64,000 bases of DNA, taken from assembly GCA_032158295.1 (NCBI GenBank), contig CM063249.1, forward strand, positions 21,330,270 through 21,394,269, given 5' to 3'. Below the pieces are notes generated by a model. The model saw nothing but the letters and a program-made list of their open reading frames with translations, was not told where the DNA came from and did no database searches. Both the position numbers and the translations under genes were made by a program. Origin of the DNA: Pycnopodia helianthoides. Lineage: Eukaryota; Echinodermata; Asteroidea; Forcipulatida; Asteriidae. This document shows, piece after piece, positions 45,371 to 56,757 of the stretch; position 1 is the first letter of the stretch, and each line of letters begins with the position of its first letter.

Positions 45371-47480
45371 AAGTTTTTAGCTGGGAACAAAACGGCCTAA
45401 GTGTGGATAGAAAATCCTATCAAGGGTAAATGTTTCTCTAGAAGATTCTAAGTACGGCTTGGAATGCAGCTGTACAGGGTGGTGGTGGTGGTGCGAAGAA
45501 TCGAATATCTCCCCAGACCGGTGCACTGCTGCTTGACACAATAAGCTCAATTAAATGCAATTAATGATTAGTATTAACTGTTCAGATTGATCATTAAATG
45601 CCAATGTGATAGCAACGCCGCTCCTCAAGTGCCTATTTTATTTATGACAACCGATATTCAAAACTAAATTTAGAACAAACATTGTTTGCGATGTCAAACA
45701 TTAGGCCTACCAATAGTTGTTAGCTAATAAATGTCCTCCAAAACCATCCCAACGAGCTGCTTGAACTATTCAACACAATAGTTTTAGAAAAAGTTTTTAG
45801 CGGGTGAAAAAACGACCTAAGTAATATAGAAAATCCTATCAAGGGTAAATGTTTCTCTATAGAAGATTCTATCTACAGCTTGGAATGCCGCTGTACAGGT
45901 AGTGGGGGGGGGGGGGGTAGAATCAAATCTCTCCCTAGACCGTCGCACTGCTGCTTGACATAATAAAGTCAATTAAATGCAATTAATGGTTTGTTCAGAT
46001 TGATAATTAAATGCCTATTTGATAGGGAGGCCGCTCCTCAAGTGCCTATTCTATTGATGACAACCGATATAAAAAACTAAATTGAGAACAAACATTGTTC
46101 GTGATGACAAACATTAGGCCTACCAATGTTGTTAGCTAATAAATGTCCTCCGAAACCATCCCAACGATCTGCTTGAACTATTTAACACAATGGTTTTAGA
46201 GGAAGTTTTTAGTGGGGGACAAAACGGCCTAAGTGAGGATAGAAAATCCTATCAAGGGTAAATGTTTCTCTAGAAGATTCTATCTACAGCTTGGAATGCC
46301 GCTGTACAGGTGGTGGTGGTGGTGGTGGTGGGGAGGGGGGGGGTAGAATCAAATCTCACCCCTCACCAGCGCACTGCTGCTTGACACAATAAGCTCAATT
46401 AAATGCAATTAATGATTAGTATTAACTGTTCAGATTGATCATTAAATGCCAATGATAGCAAGGCCGCTCCTCAAGTGCCTATTTTATTTACGACAACCGA
46501 TATTCAAAACTAAATTTAGAACAAACATTGTTTGCGATGTCAAACATTAGGCCTACCAATAGTTGTTAGCTTATAAATGTCCTCCAAAACCATCCCAACG
46601 AGCTGCTTGAACTATTCAACACAATAGTTTTAGAAAAAGGTTTTAGCAAGTGACAAAACGGCCTAAGTAAAGTAAAGTTTTTAGCGGGTGAAAAAACGGC
46701 CTAAGTAATATAGAAAATCCTATCAAGGGTAAATGTTTCTCTATAGAAGATTCTATGTACGGCTTGGAATGCCGCTGTACAGGTGGTGGTGGTGGTGGTG
46801 GTGGTTGGGGGTAGAATCAAATCTCTCCCTAGACCGTCGCACTGCTGCTTGACATAATAAAGTCAATTAAATGCAATTAATGGTTTGTTCAGATTGATAA
46901 TTAAATGCCTATTTGATAGGGAGGCCGCTCCTCAAGTGCCTATTCTATTGATGACAACCGATATAAAAAACTAAATTGAGAACAAACATTGTTCGTGATG
47001 ACAAACATTAGGCCTACCAATGTTGTTAGCTAATAAATGTCCTCCGAAACCATCCCAACGATCTGCTTGAACTATTTAACACAATGGTTTTAGAGGAAGT
47101 TTTTAGTGGGGGACAAAACGGCCTAAGTGAGGATAGAAAATCCTATCAAGGGTAAATGTTTCTCTAGAAGATTCAATCTACAGCTTGGAATGCCGCTGTA
47201 CAGGTAGTGGTGGTGGTGGTGGTGGGGAGGGGGGGGGTAGAATCGAATCTCACCCCTCACCAGCGCACTGCTGCTTGACACAATAAGCTCAATTAAATGC
47301 AATTAATGATTAGTACTGTTCAGATTCATCATTAAATGCAAATCTGATAGAAATGCCGCTCCTCAAAAGCCTAATTTATGACAACCGATATTAATAAAAA
47401 ACTAAATTGAGAACAAAAACATGTTTGCGATGTCAAACATTAGGCCTACCATGTCCTCCAAAACCATTTAAACGAGCTGC
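45371..47480. repeat. Satellite of five ~420-bp units in a dimeric higher-order pattern
   Basis: Units start (G/A)AAGTTTTTAG at 45371, 45791, 46203, 46673 and 47097. Units 2 and 4 match each other better than their neighbours (GCGGGTGAAAAAACG), as do units 3 and 5 (GTGGGGGACAAAACGG), so the last four units form two copies of an ~880-bp dimer. Each unit carries a GGT or G microsatellite of different length (near 45478, 45902, 46310, 46783, 47207). A partial 38-bp duplicate of the unit start sits at 46636-46672. Confidence 0.9.
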
Positions 47481-47740
47481 TTGAACTATTCAACAAAATG
47501 GTCTAAACATCGCCAATACAAACTAAAATACAACGCCAAACGATATCATAGTCAAAACATAAATATTATTATTTGTACGTTGTAATTAAACTAAAATACA
47601 ATATGTCACAGCGTGATGGTAAAAACAAAGATACTACGTTGTGATAAATCTACAAGATGATAGTTACAAGTTATGCGTTTGAAGATTAAGACAACGGGCT
47701 GTCACAACTTTAACAGTAGGCTACTTTTGTGTGCAATACC

Positions 47741-48266
47741 AAAATACAACGACAAGACAACATACAGCCGAAACTTAAATATTACGTTTTAATGTTACCA
47801 AAATACATTGTGTAGACAACGTGACTGTCACAACTTAAATGCTACGTTTTATAACACCAAAATATAACGTCAAGACAACGTGACCGCCGCGATTTAAATA
47901 TGACGTTTTGATAAGACCAAAATACAATGTGCAGACAACGTGCTCTTCACAACATAATTGCTACGTTTTAATGTTACCAAAAAACAACGTGTAAACAACG
48001 TTACTGCCACAAATTAAATGCTACGTTATAATAATACCAAAATACAACGTCAAGACAACGTGACCGCCGCGATTTAATTATAACGTTTTGATAAAACCAA
48101 AATGCAACGTGCAGACAACGTGCTTGTCACAACATAATTGCTACATTTTAATGTTACCAAATTACAACGTGTAGACAACGTGACTGCCACAACTTAAATG
48201 CTACGTTATAATAATACCAAAATACAACGTCAAGACAACGTGACCGCCGCGAATTAATTATTTGTA
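47741..48266. repeat. 60-bp minisatellite in a trimeric (180-bp) higher-order pattern
   Basis: Nine units start at 47741, 47800, 47859, 47919, 47979, 48039, 48099, 48159 and 48219, almost all exactly 60 bp. From the second unit they cycle through three types: GTGTAGAC...ACTG(C/T)CACAA, then GTCAAGAC...ACCGCCGCG, then GTGCAGAC...CACAACAT. The cycle repeats twice more, the last time incomplete. Confidence 0.92.
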
Positions 48267-48549
48267 GACGAGCAACGTGTTTGCCATTAACTTTTTAAAT
48301 ACAACAGTTGTTGTTAATTAAATACACGTAAAATACCAATTGTTGTGAACACGTTAGGTATAAAACCTTTCGGTAACGTTGCATAAATTACCAACATGCA
48401 ACCAATGTACAACATTGGTTGTAGATCATGTTAAGTTCTGACGTTCTTGCAACGTAGTCAAAACGTTGTCATCCCATCGACCAAATTGCCACCTCATCAC
48501 AACGTTGTGCAACGTTGTAACAACGTATTGTGTTAGCTGGGTAAGTGGC

Positions 48550-48989
48550 AAAATAAACTGAACTGAACCGAACTGCTCCCAAGGAGAAAATTTCGAACTG
48601 TTCAATCAAATGGTAAACGGTACGGTACATAATTATGAAGAAGTCTCACGTCATCGTTAAAAATAGTCCTGTTTGATTCTATTTATCGAAGCAGCTGTAC
48701 AACCCGTCACGTGTGGTGTCTGTCATACCACACAATCACCACAGCTTGACATGTGAAAGTCATATTGATGATGTTTTAAGCATGCCATAGCATGCATTTT
48801 TGCACATGACCTACTTTACAAAACAGTTCTCGGAAATAATCTAAACAGTCTTTAGTCAAACAACGTTTGTTATTAGTGATAACATCACAGCCAGACAAGA
48901 TTTCTCTCTTGAGTTTGATTCTCTTTTACGAGATAAAACTTCAAAAAGTTCATATTTAATTAAGTGAAGTATATGTTTTTGTCATTGTG
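48550..48989. other. Intergenic, nothing recognised
   Basis: No supported feature. Confidence 0.4.
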
Positions 48990-49210
48990 TGCTTCCAATA
49001 TTATATTCTTGTGCCCTTGAGCAAGACATTTAACCATAATTGCTTCGTAAAAATGGGAAGGTAGTGCATTCTGATCTACCAGCAAGGCTCCTAGTGGTGT
49101 ACCTCGCATTCTTAGACTGTGAGGGTAACTGTTTCAGCCCTCAGGAGTAAGTGGCAACGTACTCCTAGTGATAGTTGATTTGGGTCTACAGCCCAATCGT
49201 AATGTAGCCC
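48990..49210 (-). mobile_element. SINE body fragment
   Basis: TGCCCTTGAGCAAGACATTT, ACCATAATTGCTTCGT and the segment around CTCCTAGTGG ... CTGTTTCAGCCC correspond, inverted, to 4500-4670. No intact A or B box. Confidence 0.55.
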
Positions 49211-51016
49211 TCACTTGAGTGGCGTCGGCTTGTGAGTAAAGCGATATCTCATTTAAAAAATAAAAAATAAAATATTGTTCATAATATTGTGAAACCACTA
49301 TAGTGATGCACTCTAGCCTATTACCACCGCCATCAACGTCCTTGCAATAATTGTTCGCCGTTATCAAAGTGAGATGGTCATATAAATTTGTTGACGTGCT
49401 TGTCATACTTAATGCAAGGTTAAGTATGTCGTGTGTCCCACACAGCCACACATTTATATTATGCCATCAGCAGTAGTCCAAGCGAGGTCCTAAAACATAA
49501 AGTCTAATTAATAGCTCCTTGCCCACGAGTTCCCGACTTGAACTCGACCATACTATCATGCCTTTGTAAATTTCACACAATATTCAGCGAGCAAGGTTCA
49601 GTTTTAGGTTAACGTTTTGTCAGGGACTTTGTGCACGTTCGTATTGGTTTTTTATGGTAATGATCGAAATAATCAACGGTTAATAGAGGAGATGCCAATT
49701 CAACTCTCTCAATATTCTTGTTTGTATCTCGTCTCTACGCCATTTTTTGCGATTGGCTAAAGACGGAGGTCCTCGTATTAATTGACGTTTTCTGTCAAGG
49801 ACTGTAAGAACCACTTGAATTCCTTGGTAACATCACGATAACATTAAAGAAATAAGGATTTAAAAGAACAAATGAATCACATATCCAGGATAATACAAAC
49901 ACCATTATTACGCTTTTTGTATTACATTTTTTCATGGGCGATTTATTTCAATGATAACAAAGACATAATCTCATGAAGAAAGTCGCTATAGTTTCACGGG
50001 GAAAATCCTTACACGTATATTTCGTGTTGAATATTATTGTGCTAGCCTTTTTTACATCTCATTCTAGTTAAAGCAGGATGCCCAAATTTTTTAAGTGGGT
50101 GGACATCTCAAATAGCGTAATTACTGTTTTGAGTCATTTGTTCCAAAGACCAATTAATATGTAAACTTTATAATGATAATGGTTTCAGTTAATAATGATG
50201 GAGTGATACCTTAGGTCAAAGTATAGATAATTGAACCTCAGTTCCCATACAAAAGAGGCAAATTAAATGCCACTTGTTCAGCATCACTTCCTCAATAACA
50301 CTGCATCACATGCTCAAAAATACATCATAAAAGTACGCTTAACCACCACAGCTGGAGCGAAATGAGATCGATGCTATCGATGACCAGGATTGTATAGCTA
50401 TAACAGGGATATGTGAACTATGTCAGTCAAAAGATCATTCAAAATATAATCATGTACACATGTGTATAGAGGGTTCCATCGCGTCTATTTGACTGGATAA
50501 GATTTGAAGCTACCACGCAAAAATGGATTTTCTTTACACCAACAAGTGTTATTTCAGCCGATAAGAATTCCAACATGTCACTTTTAACACATCAATCAGT
50601 ATTTCAATAGTTCTGTGTCGCAAAAACGACAGTCAATCTTGCACACATAAGCAAAAAGTCGCAAAAATTCATGCTACCACAGTGTTGTACTTTTTAGGAG
50701 AAACTAATTATGACTAAATGGAATCGCAAAGTGAAAACCACGACAAGCGTGTAATTGGGTATGTTGGGAGATGCATGTGGTGGTTGCTGTCTCAGTGAGC
50801 ACAAGCACGAAGTGTTAGACCGTGAAAGCTCAATTGCTTCTAATACGGGGCTCCATTGTGCGAGCACCTCGGAGATGTTTTTACCAATTATTGTTAAATG
50901 CAAGTGGTGTTCTCTTGCGTTTCTAAACACACGCAAGTAATCAGAAGAACAGAAGCAGTCATGTGAAGATAAAAGATATAGACAAAGGAAAGTAAATAAA
51001 AAGGAGACAAGGAAAT
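49211..51016. other. Gene-poor stretch
   Basis: Several short open frames but none with recognisable composition or domains. Confidence 0.45.
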
Positions 51017-51690
51017 AAGGAGTTGGCTATCCACAAACACAATGAACAGGTGAGATAGTTGAAACACACACAATGACATGCAAGGAGTTGGTTATCCACA
51101 AACACAGAGAACAGGTGAGATAGTTGAAACACACACAAGGGAATAACTATAAGGAGTTGGCTATCCACAAACACAAAGAACAAGTGAGATAGTTGAAACA
51201 CTCACAAGGAATATAAGGTGTTGGCTATCCACAAAAAAACCCAGGTGAGACAGTTGAATCACACGCAAAGGAATAAGGAGTTGTCCATCCACAAACACAA
51301 TGCCCAGGTGAGATAGTTGAAACACACACAAGGGAATAATTAGAAGGAGTTGGCTATCCACGAACACAAAGAACAAGTGAGATAGTTGAAACACTTACGA
51401 GGAATATAAGGTGTTGGCTATATATCCACAAACACAGAGAACAGGTGAGCTAGTTGAATCACACGCAAGGGAATAATTATAAGGAGTTGGCGATCTACAA
51501 ACACAAAGAACAAGTCAGATAGTTGAAACATTCACAAGGAATATAAGGTGTTGGCTATCCACAGACACAGAGAACAGGTGAGATAGTTGAATCACACGCG
51601 AAGAAATAAGGAGTTGGCCATCCACAAACACAATGCCTAGGTGAGACAGTTGAAACACACATAAGGGAATAATTATAAGGAGTTGGCTAA
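51017..51690. repeat. ~65-bp minisatellite, ten units plus a partial
   Basis: Units of 60-73 bp begin AAGG(A/T)GTTGG and contain ATCCACAAACACA and GTGAGATAGTTGAA. From the third unit they follow a type order X-Y-Z, X-Y, X-Y-Z: X has AAGAACAAGTGAG and AGGAATAT, Y has AAGGTGTTGG and GAATCACACGC, Z has CCATCC...AATGCC and GGAATAATTA. The - strand open frames with repeated FQLSHLFFVFVDSQLL are a by-product of the unit length, not evidence of a protein. Confidence 0.9.
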
Positions 51691-51968
51691 TTTAGCACGT
51701 ACATACATGATAACTTAGCGTGTACGTACATGATAACTAAGCGTGTACGTACATGATAACGTAGCGTGTACGTACATGATAACTTAGAGTGTACGTACAT
51801 GATAACTTAGCGTGTACGTACATGATAACTAAGCGTGTACGTACATGATAACTTAGAGTGTACGTACATGATAACTTAGCGTGTACGTACATGATAACTA
51901 AGATGTACGTACATGATAACTTAGAGTGTACGTACATGTTAACTTAGCGTGTACGTACATGATAACTT
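51691..51968. repeat. 23-bp minisatellite, twelve units
   Basis: Unit TGTACGTACATGATAACTTA plus three bases, repeated twelve times and directly abutting the preceding array. The variable part (CTTAGCG, CTAAGCG, CTTAGAG) recurs mostly in that order, a 69-bp trimer. Each unit holds the palindrome GTACGTAC. Confidence 0.92.
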
Positions 51969-52107
51969 ATCATTGTGGCGGCAATACGCCTCCGTACAAA
52001 TATCTACAAACACCAGTTATTTAATTTTGAATAAAAGTTTAATGAAGTATGTAAACCATTACAAAGAAAATAATCAAAAATACAATAACTATTTTTGTCA
52101 CTATTCG

Positions 52108-52478
52108 TTAAAGGAACATTACAGAATTGGTAAGAAAAAAACTTGTAAAATATACTTTTTGATCACAGATTTACAAAAAACTTACACGATGATGATAGTA
52201 GAAAACATCCCTTGAAACGCCATATTTGATGAGAAATGAATAAACTAATTTTCCGATTGGGGTTTATCGCTCAGTGAGCGTTTTATTCATTTTTTGAATC
52301 TATATGGTTTCATGCAAATGTGTAATCGGTTTTTCACTATTTTCTCGTGACCCAGATGGCCGATCGATCTCAAACTTCTACAGGTTTGTCAGTTTATGTA
52401 TATGGTGGATTACATAAAGTGCTTACACTGGCAGCAAATGTTTTGTTAGCAAAAACAAACTATGTAATGTTCCTTTAA
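52108..52478 (+). mobile_element. TTAA-flanked MITE, copy E
   Basis: TTAA at 52108-52111 and 52475-52478; orientation as copy C. A short internal deletion (no GAAATATTTCTGTC segment near 52218) makes it 371 bp. Confidence 0.9.
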
Positions 52479-54245
52479 CTATCCTACTGTGCGTACTGGT
52501 TCAAGTTACCCCCAAATCAATGGGTTTTTTCCATTCAAATACCTTCAACATATGTTTTCCAAAATGTTAAACATCATTACTGGATAGCAGTCTCAAATAA
52601 ATTGTCTGATGACAGTGCTTTATATATTACATGTAAGCCTGCAAATAAAATTTAAAGATATGTAAAATATGTACATTTTCTCCACTGGGAAATATCTGTT
52701 AAATAGGACAGCTGCGCTCTACAAAGTGTTCGGTTCTTAGTGTGCAGCGTTAGAATAGTGATATTTAACATATTAAGTAAGCGGCTTCATGTTGTGCAAA
52801 TTGCAGCTTCATGTTTGCTCGAGAATATTGTATTATTTTGTTGATGGCTTAAACATCAATTATAAATTCAATAAATAATCTCTCACAATGACCAACAACT
52901 GACTCTAAACCCAAAATATTTCAGTGAAATCTAACTTTTACAAAAATCAAGACAAGCTTATTACAGCGTTTATAGGGAAGGTACACGATTGGTAATCAAT
53001 CCAAAAAATAATGGCAATAAAAACTGACTTGGTTAGAAGTACAGCAACATTCGATAGTATAACAACATTTTGAGAAATAGTTCAATTCAAAATAATGTGG
53101 ATACGGAAAAATATGTCAGTTTTTATCCCCAAAATTTGAATCTGAGAAACGTTTCTGTCAGAAACGTTTCTTAGATCGTGTATTCCTATTAGGGATTATT
53201 CTTTATGCGTGGACATAATTATTCGCTGCAGGTTTTTGCGACATTTCAAAAACGCGACCACCTTTTGAAATGAAATTTCCACAGTTTAGTTTTATTGTAA
53301 ACATCTACATTTATATAGGATTAAAACAATCAAGCGGTCACTAAAAACCAAATGTATACTTTGCCTTTAAGTCTACAGTGAATGTGTACATTGGGATTAC
53401 TTTGATTGCTGCAAGGATCACAGTGTGCTGTACTTTTTGCCAGCAATGAGCTGTGATTGTGGTGCGGCCATTTGGTTTTGAAGTGTACCTGCATTCTATA
53501 GTTGTACCTTTGTGTTTCTTCCATTCAAAACAATGTAAACAAACTGAGGCTGGAAGGGAAAAATAGTCTGACCCCTTTTTATAAATTGAGAGATATAACC
53601 ATCAGCGTCATTTGTGTATACAGGGAACCTGACAGAGATAAATGCAGTGTGAACAACGTCTGTGTGATGAGAAGGTCGTCATGCAATTCATTTTGAATAC
53701 ATAATATATTTACACGTTTTAAAAGACAACAAGACTGTTATTTAAAAGAAGAAACTGCATGCAGTCCAGTAGTTTTCAAGATACATGTCAAGAAATATTT
53801 AAATTTAAACTTGAAAGAGTATTGTACCACACACGATGTGGATCTGATTGTCCGAGTTTGTATCGACACCAATAGTTCATGTTCGGTATTAATGTTTGTT
53901 TGAAAAGCAGCATTCTATAGTCCGGTTTTGATCAGTTTTTCACGCAGAGTTAAAGTCATGACGTAATTGTTACGGCATCATCTTGTTTCCCTCCAGCCAT
54001 GGAGGTACGCTTCTACTCAATCTGAACAACAATACACATGATGAAATGTTACAAGGTGCCAGCCAGCGATAATACAAATGAGAGTGCTGATCGAATGTAT
54101 ATCGCCGTATACAGTAAAGAAGGTTCAAACACGGAGGAAAACAACACAATGCAGTGGGTTAGTCTGTGGTCCGTGGAGGAAGAAAACAGGTCATGGTGGT
54201 TAATTCACTTAGAAATGTTCTGAAAAGTAAGATGGTTTGTAAAGT
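52479..54245. other. Gene-poor 3' flank of GPCR-3
   Basis: No supported gene. 52978-53190 starts AAGGTACACGATTGGTAATC and ends GATCGTGTATTCC, with a hairpin of GAAACGTTTC words at 53146-53172; this may be another foldback element. Confidence 0.45.
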
Positions 54246-55331
54246 TTACATATCTGTACTGTGTGTGCTGCTACTTGTCAAAGCAATACGCACTGCTCTA
54301 CGGTACGATGGACAGATTGCGTAGTAAAGGATGGGATTGATCGCTGAATTGATAAACAGGAGACTGTGACTGAAAATGCGCAAACTATTCTGCAGTTCGT
54401 TGATTTGGAGGAACGTCATACCCCGGAAATGGCTGGCAACGTAGATGAAATTGATGGCAGCGTACGGGAGCTGGCAGACGAAAAACACCGAACCGTTGGT
54501 GACCAACATGCGGGCGACTTGGTTACGCACCAACCGCGCCTTGGCGGACATCCCTTGCCGTCCGTGCTCTGGGGAGGAATTCGATTCGGTGACGCCACGT
54601 GCATTAAGTGTGCGTATGATCTGGACGTACATGGTCGCACTGGCTACGAGTGCAACAAGAAACGGCAAAGAAGCGGTCAGGTTTCCAAGCACAAGAGCCC
54701 ATGGAGCTATCGGGAGGCAGAAGCCGATGATATCGGGCAGGTCGGTGAATTTTTCTTCCTCGCTGTCCGGCCAGGTGACGCAGAACCTGATCGGAGAGAC
54801 GTACTGTAGCACGGCAAGGGCGCTCAGGCCGCAGCTCACCGCCCATGTCGCCAGGACGAGTTTTACAGCTCGTTCCTTGGTGTGGACTGCCATGTGCTTG
54901 AGGGGCCGGCAAATGGCATTGTACCGCTCTGCAGACACCAGCCATATAGTGCCGACGGAGGCAAAATAGGTGAGAAATGGTACGGAGAACGACACAGGAC
55001 AACTCAGGTTCAACAGTGAGTGGATGTGACTACGGACTGGTGCGGCGAGGTACAAGAGGTAGCTTGTAACAGAGAACAACAGGAAAGTCAAATCAGCGAC
55101 GGACAAACTGACCAAGAAGATGTTGGTGATAGTTTTCATGTATGGTACCCTTGCCACGGATAACAGGAAGGATAAGTTGCCAGGTACACCGATCCCTAAG
55201 GCACAAAGCTGGACTGCCAGTGCCAGTGTTCGAGACCCCGGACTGATGAGGTACTTGGACGCCTTGGCAACATCTGTGAGGTTGATTTGGTACAGATCGG
55301 AACAGTTCAAATGACTCGTATCGATCACCAT
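54246..55331 (-). CDS. GPCR-3, intronless rhodopsin-like orphan receptor
   Basis: Predicted 361-residue seven-pass receptor. N9 and N17 are glycosylation sequons in a short N-terminus. G51-N52 lies in TM1, D80 in TM2 and C111 before TM3; C184 and C205 are in ECL2; E135-R136-Y137 ends TM3; NPILY is at 332-336. TM6 reads C-Q-L-P (286-289) in place of CWxP. It shares the family ECL2 layout (C-V-T-W-P, then F-T-D-L-P, then G-F-C-L-P) but its loops and tail are clearly more diverged than those of GPCR-1/2. The cytoplasmic tail is short and lacks the CC pair. The frame continues five codons upstream to a GTG; I took the ATG at 55331, which has A at -3 and G at +4. No clear TATA box upstream. Confidence 0.94.
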   Translation of the reverse strand: MVIDTSHLNCSDLYQINLTDVAKASKYLISPGSRTLALAVQLCALGIGVPGNLSFLLSVARVPYMKTITNIFLVSLSVADLTFLLFSVTSYLLYLAAPVRSHIHSLLNLSCPVSFSVPFLTYFASVGTIWLVSAERYNAICRPLKHMAVHTKERAVKLVLATWAVSCGLSALAVLQYVSPIRFCVTWPDSEEEKFTDLPDIIGFCLPIAPWALVLGNLTASLPFLVALVASATMYVQIIRTLNARGVTESNSSPEHGRQGMSAKARLVRNQVARMLVTNGSVFFVCQLPYAAINFIYVASHFRGMTFLQINELQNSLRIFSHSLLFINSAINPILYYAICPSYRRAVRIALTSSSTHSTDM

Positions 55332-55349
55332 TTTGAAATGTTTCACTCT

Positions 55350-56089
55350 ATAGATACAGAAAAACTTCTACTATGGAGGTGCTTCTACTGAGTCCGTGTT
55401 GCTTGCTCACAATAAAATGATGTCCCTTGTTGAATCATAGAGCAAAGGCTTTGCCCTGTGGTTGAATGAAAGCCAAGAACAATAATACGTTGCCATGTAC
55501 ACGTACACATAGAATGTGCAGTGAACGGTCTACAAACTTCAAAAGAGAGATGTTTCGTTCATGCGTTAACACACTGCTGCGATATACAAGCACTGATCGT
55601 TTGGCGGTGAAAAGGCAGTGCATCTACTTATAACCGGGCACAATTCTGATGCGTCGTGCGTCCGAATACCTCAGCACGTACGCAGCGGCTGCAGAAATAC
55701 CACTACAATTTGGTTGAATTCCACTCATCGGACTAATACAAGGTTTTCCACGGGAGACGGACACACTTATGTTATATGCCCCTGGGGTGATATACCTCGT
55801 GATAGGACCATGACCAAGTTGTTAATTGTGGTGGTAGTCAAAGCTGTTTGAGTTTGAATGTACACAATTTAGGTCACGATCCTTTCTATATAGTTTTAGT
55901 AAGTCTGCTGACGTACAGAAGCATACCATCACAAATTAGCGAGGTTTGTTTTGAGAGGCTAACCTCCAAATTTGTTAATTACCTGATGGGAGACTTTGTG
56001 ACGATAGCGGGCGCCCCACACAGCGGGCGTTCCTTTCCCATTGTTCTCGTCGCAGAGAACAATGGAAAATGACCAGCGATTGTACTCTA
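55350..56089. other. 5' flank of GPCR-3
   Basis: Presumed promoter region of the - strand gene; no convincing TATA box and no other feature. Around 56030-56065 there is a short inverted repeat (CATTGTTCTC / GAGAACAATG). Confidence 0.4.
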
Positions 56090-56355
56090 AAAACCAAGTC
56101 ATTTTTAGTTCTCTAAAAACGTCTGGGTCAGAACTAACCCGGATCCAGAAAGCTTGGGGCCTAACCAATTTCTGGGTCAGAATTACCCTGAATCTGTGTC
56201 AAAATTACCCACAAATTTGTCAAACTGACTCAGAATCCGAGTTATAATCACACTTATTAACCACTTTCCATAAGTGAGCCTGACCCCGAAATGGGTCAGG
56301 CCCTCTAGGGACCCGGAATCCGCGTCAATTCTGACCCGGGATTTTTTAGAGTGTG
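56090..56355. mobile_element. GGGTCA-rich foldback element
   Basis: Left end TCTCTAAAAACGTCTGGGTC, right end TCTGACCCGGGATTTTTTAG. Interior with ATTTCTGGGTCAGAATTACC and CCCGAAATGGGTCAGGCC. Confidence 0.8.
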
Positions 56356-56364
56356 GGACGTCCT

Positions 56365-56575
56365 CTACTTCGCTCGTCCCCAGCGCCTTGCCTTAAAACC
56401 AAAGGCGCTGGGATGGGCAAACGTATTAAGCACACTCATTGGTTTATGCTCAGTCCCATCATGCATCACACTCACACTGCAAGCACTGCACGCATGACGT
56501 ACTTCCTGAACAAGAATCTGTGCAAGCTGATTAGCCCATCCCAGCGGTCCTGGATAGGCCGCTGGGGCTGAGCGA
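56365..56575. repeat. Hairpin-rich repeat shared with 16494-16563
   Basis: Two GC-rich hairpins: CCCCAGCGCCTT / AAGGCGCTGGG at 56376-56411 and CCCAGCGGTCC...GGCCGCTGGG at about 56537-56563. The last 70 bp are nearly identical to 16494-16563. Confidence 0.65.
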
Positions 56576-56757
56576 ATTCCCTTACTAGTCTCAAAAGTCT
56601 CACATTAATGGTAGGAGGTTTTGAAAAAAGGACAAACAAAAAGTCAGCTCGTTTATGATTTTATTTTAAAAACATGCAAGCCATGTACGAATGGTATGCT
56701 CACCCTTACAAAGGTGATACTTAACTATTTTTTTTATTTTCAGAATTGTGTACAATA

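Larger units (their letters stand above)
44428..48541. mobile_element. 4.1-kb non-autonomous element with AACGTT-rich ends, TA target site
   Basis: CCCAGCTAACA at the left end (44428) is the exact reverse complement of TGTTAGCTGGG at the right end (48541), and both ends are bordered by TA (44426-44427 and 48542-48543). The first 330 and last 200 bp are full of AACGTT and ACAACGTTG words. The interior holds two tandem arrays (45371-47480 and 47741-48266). No transposase-like frame is present. I infer a non-autonomous DNA transposon with a TA target site; the superfamily is not known to me. Confidence 0.75.

Noticed and set aside
47741..48266. CRISPR-like array
   Set aside because: Units are contiguous 60-bp tandem repeats without unique spacers, in a clearly eukaryotic sequence.
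50959..51394. Repeated FVFVDSQLL-type protein on the - strand
   Set aside because: It follows the minisatellite; units differ in length by non-multiples of three, so the frame breaks repeatedly.
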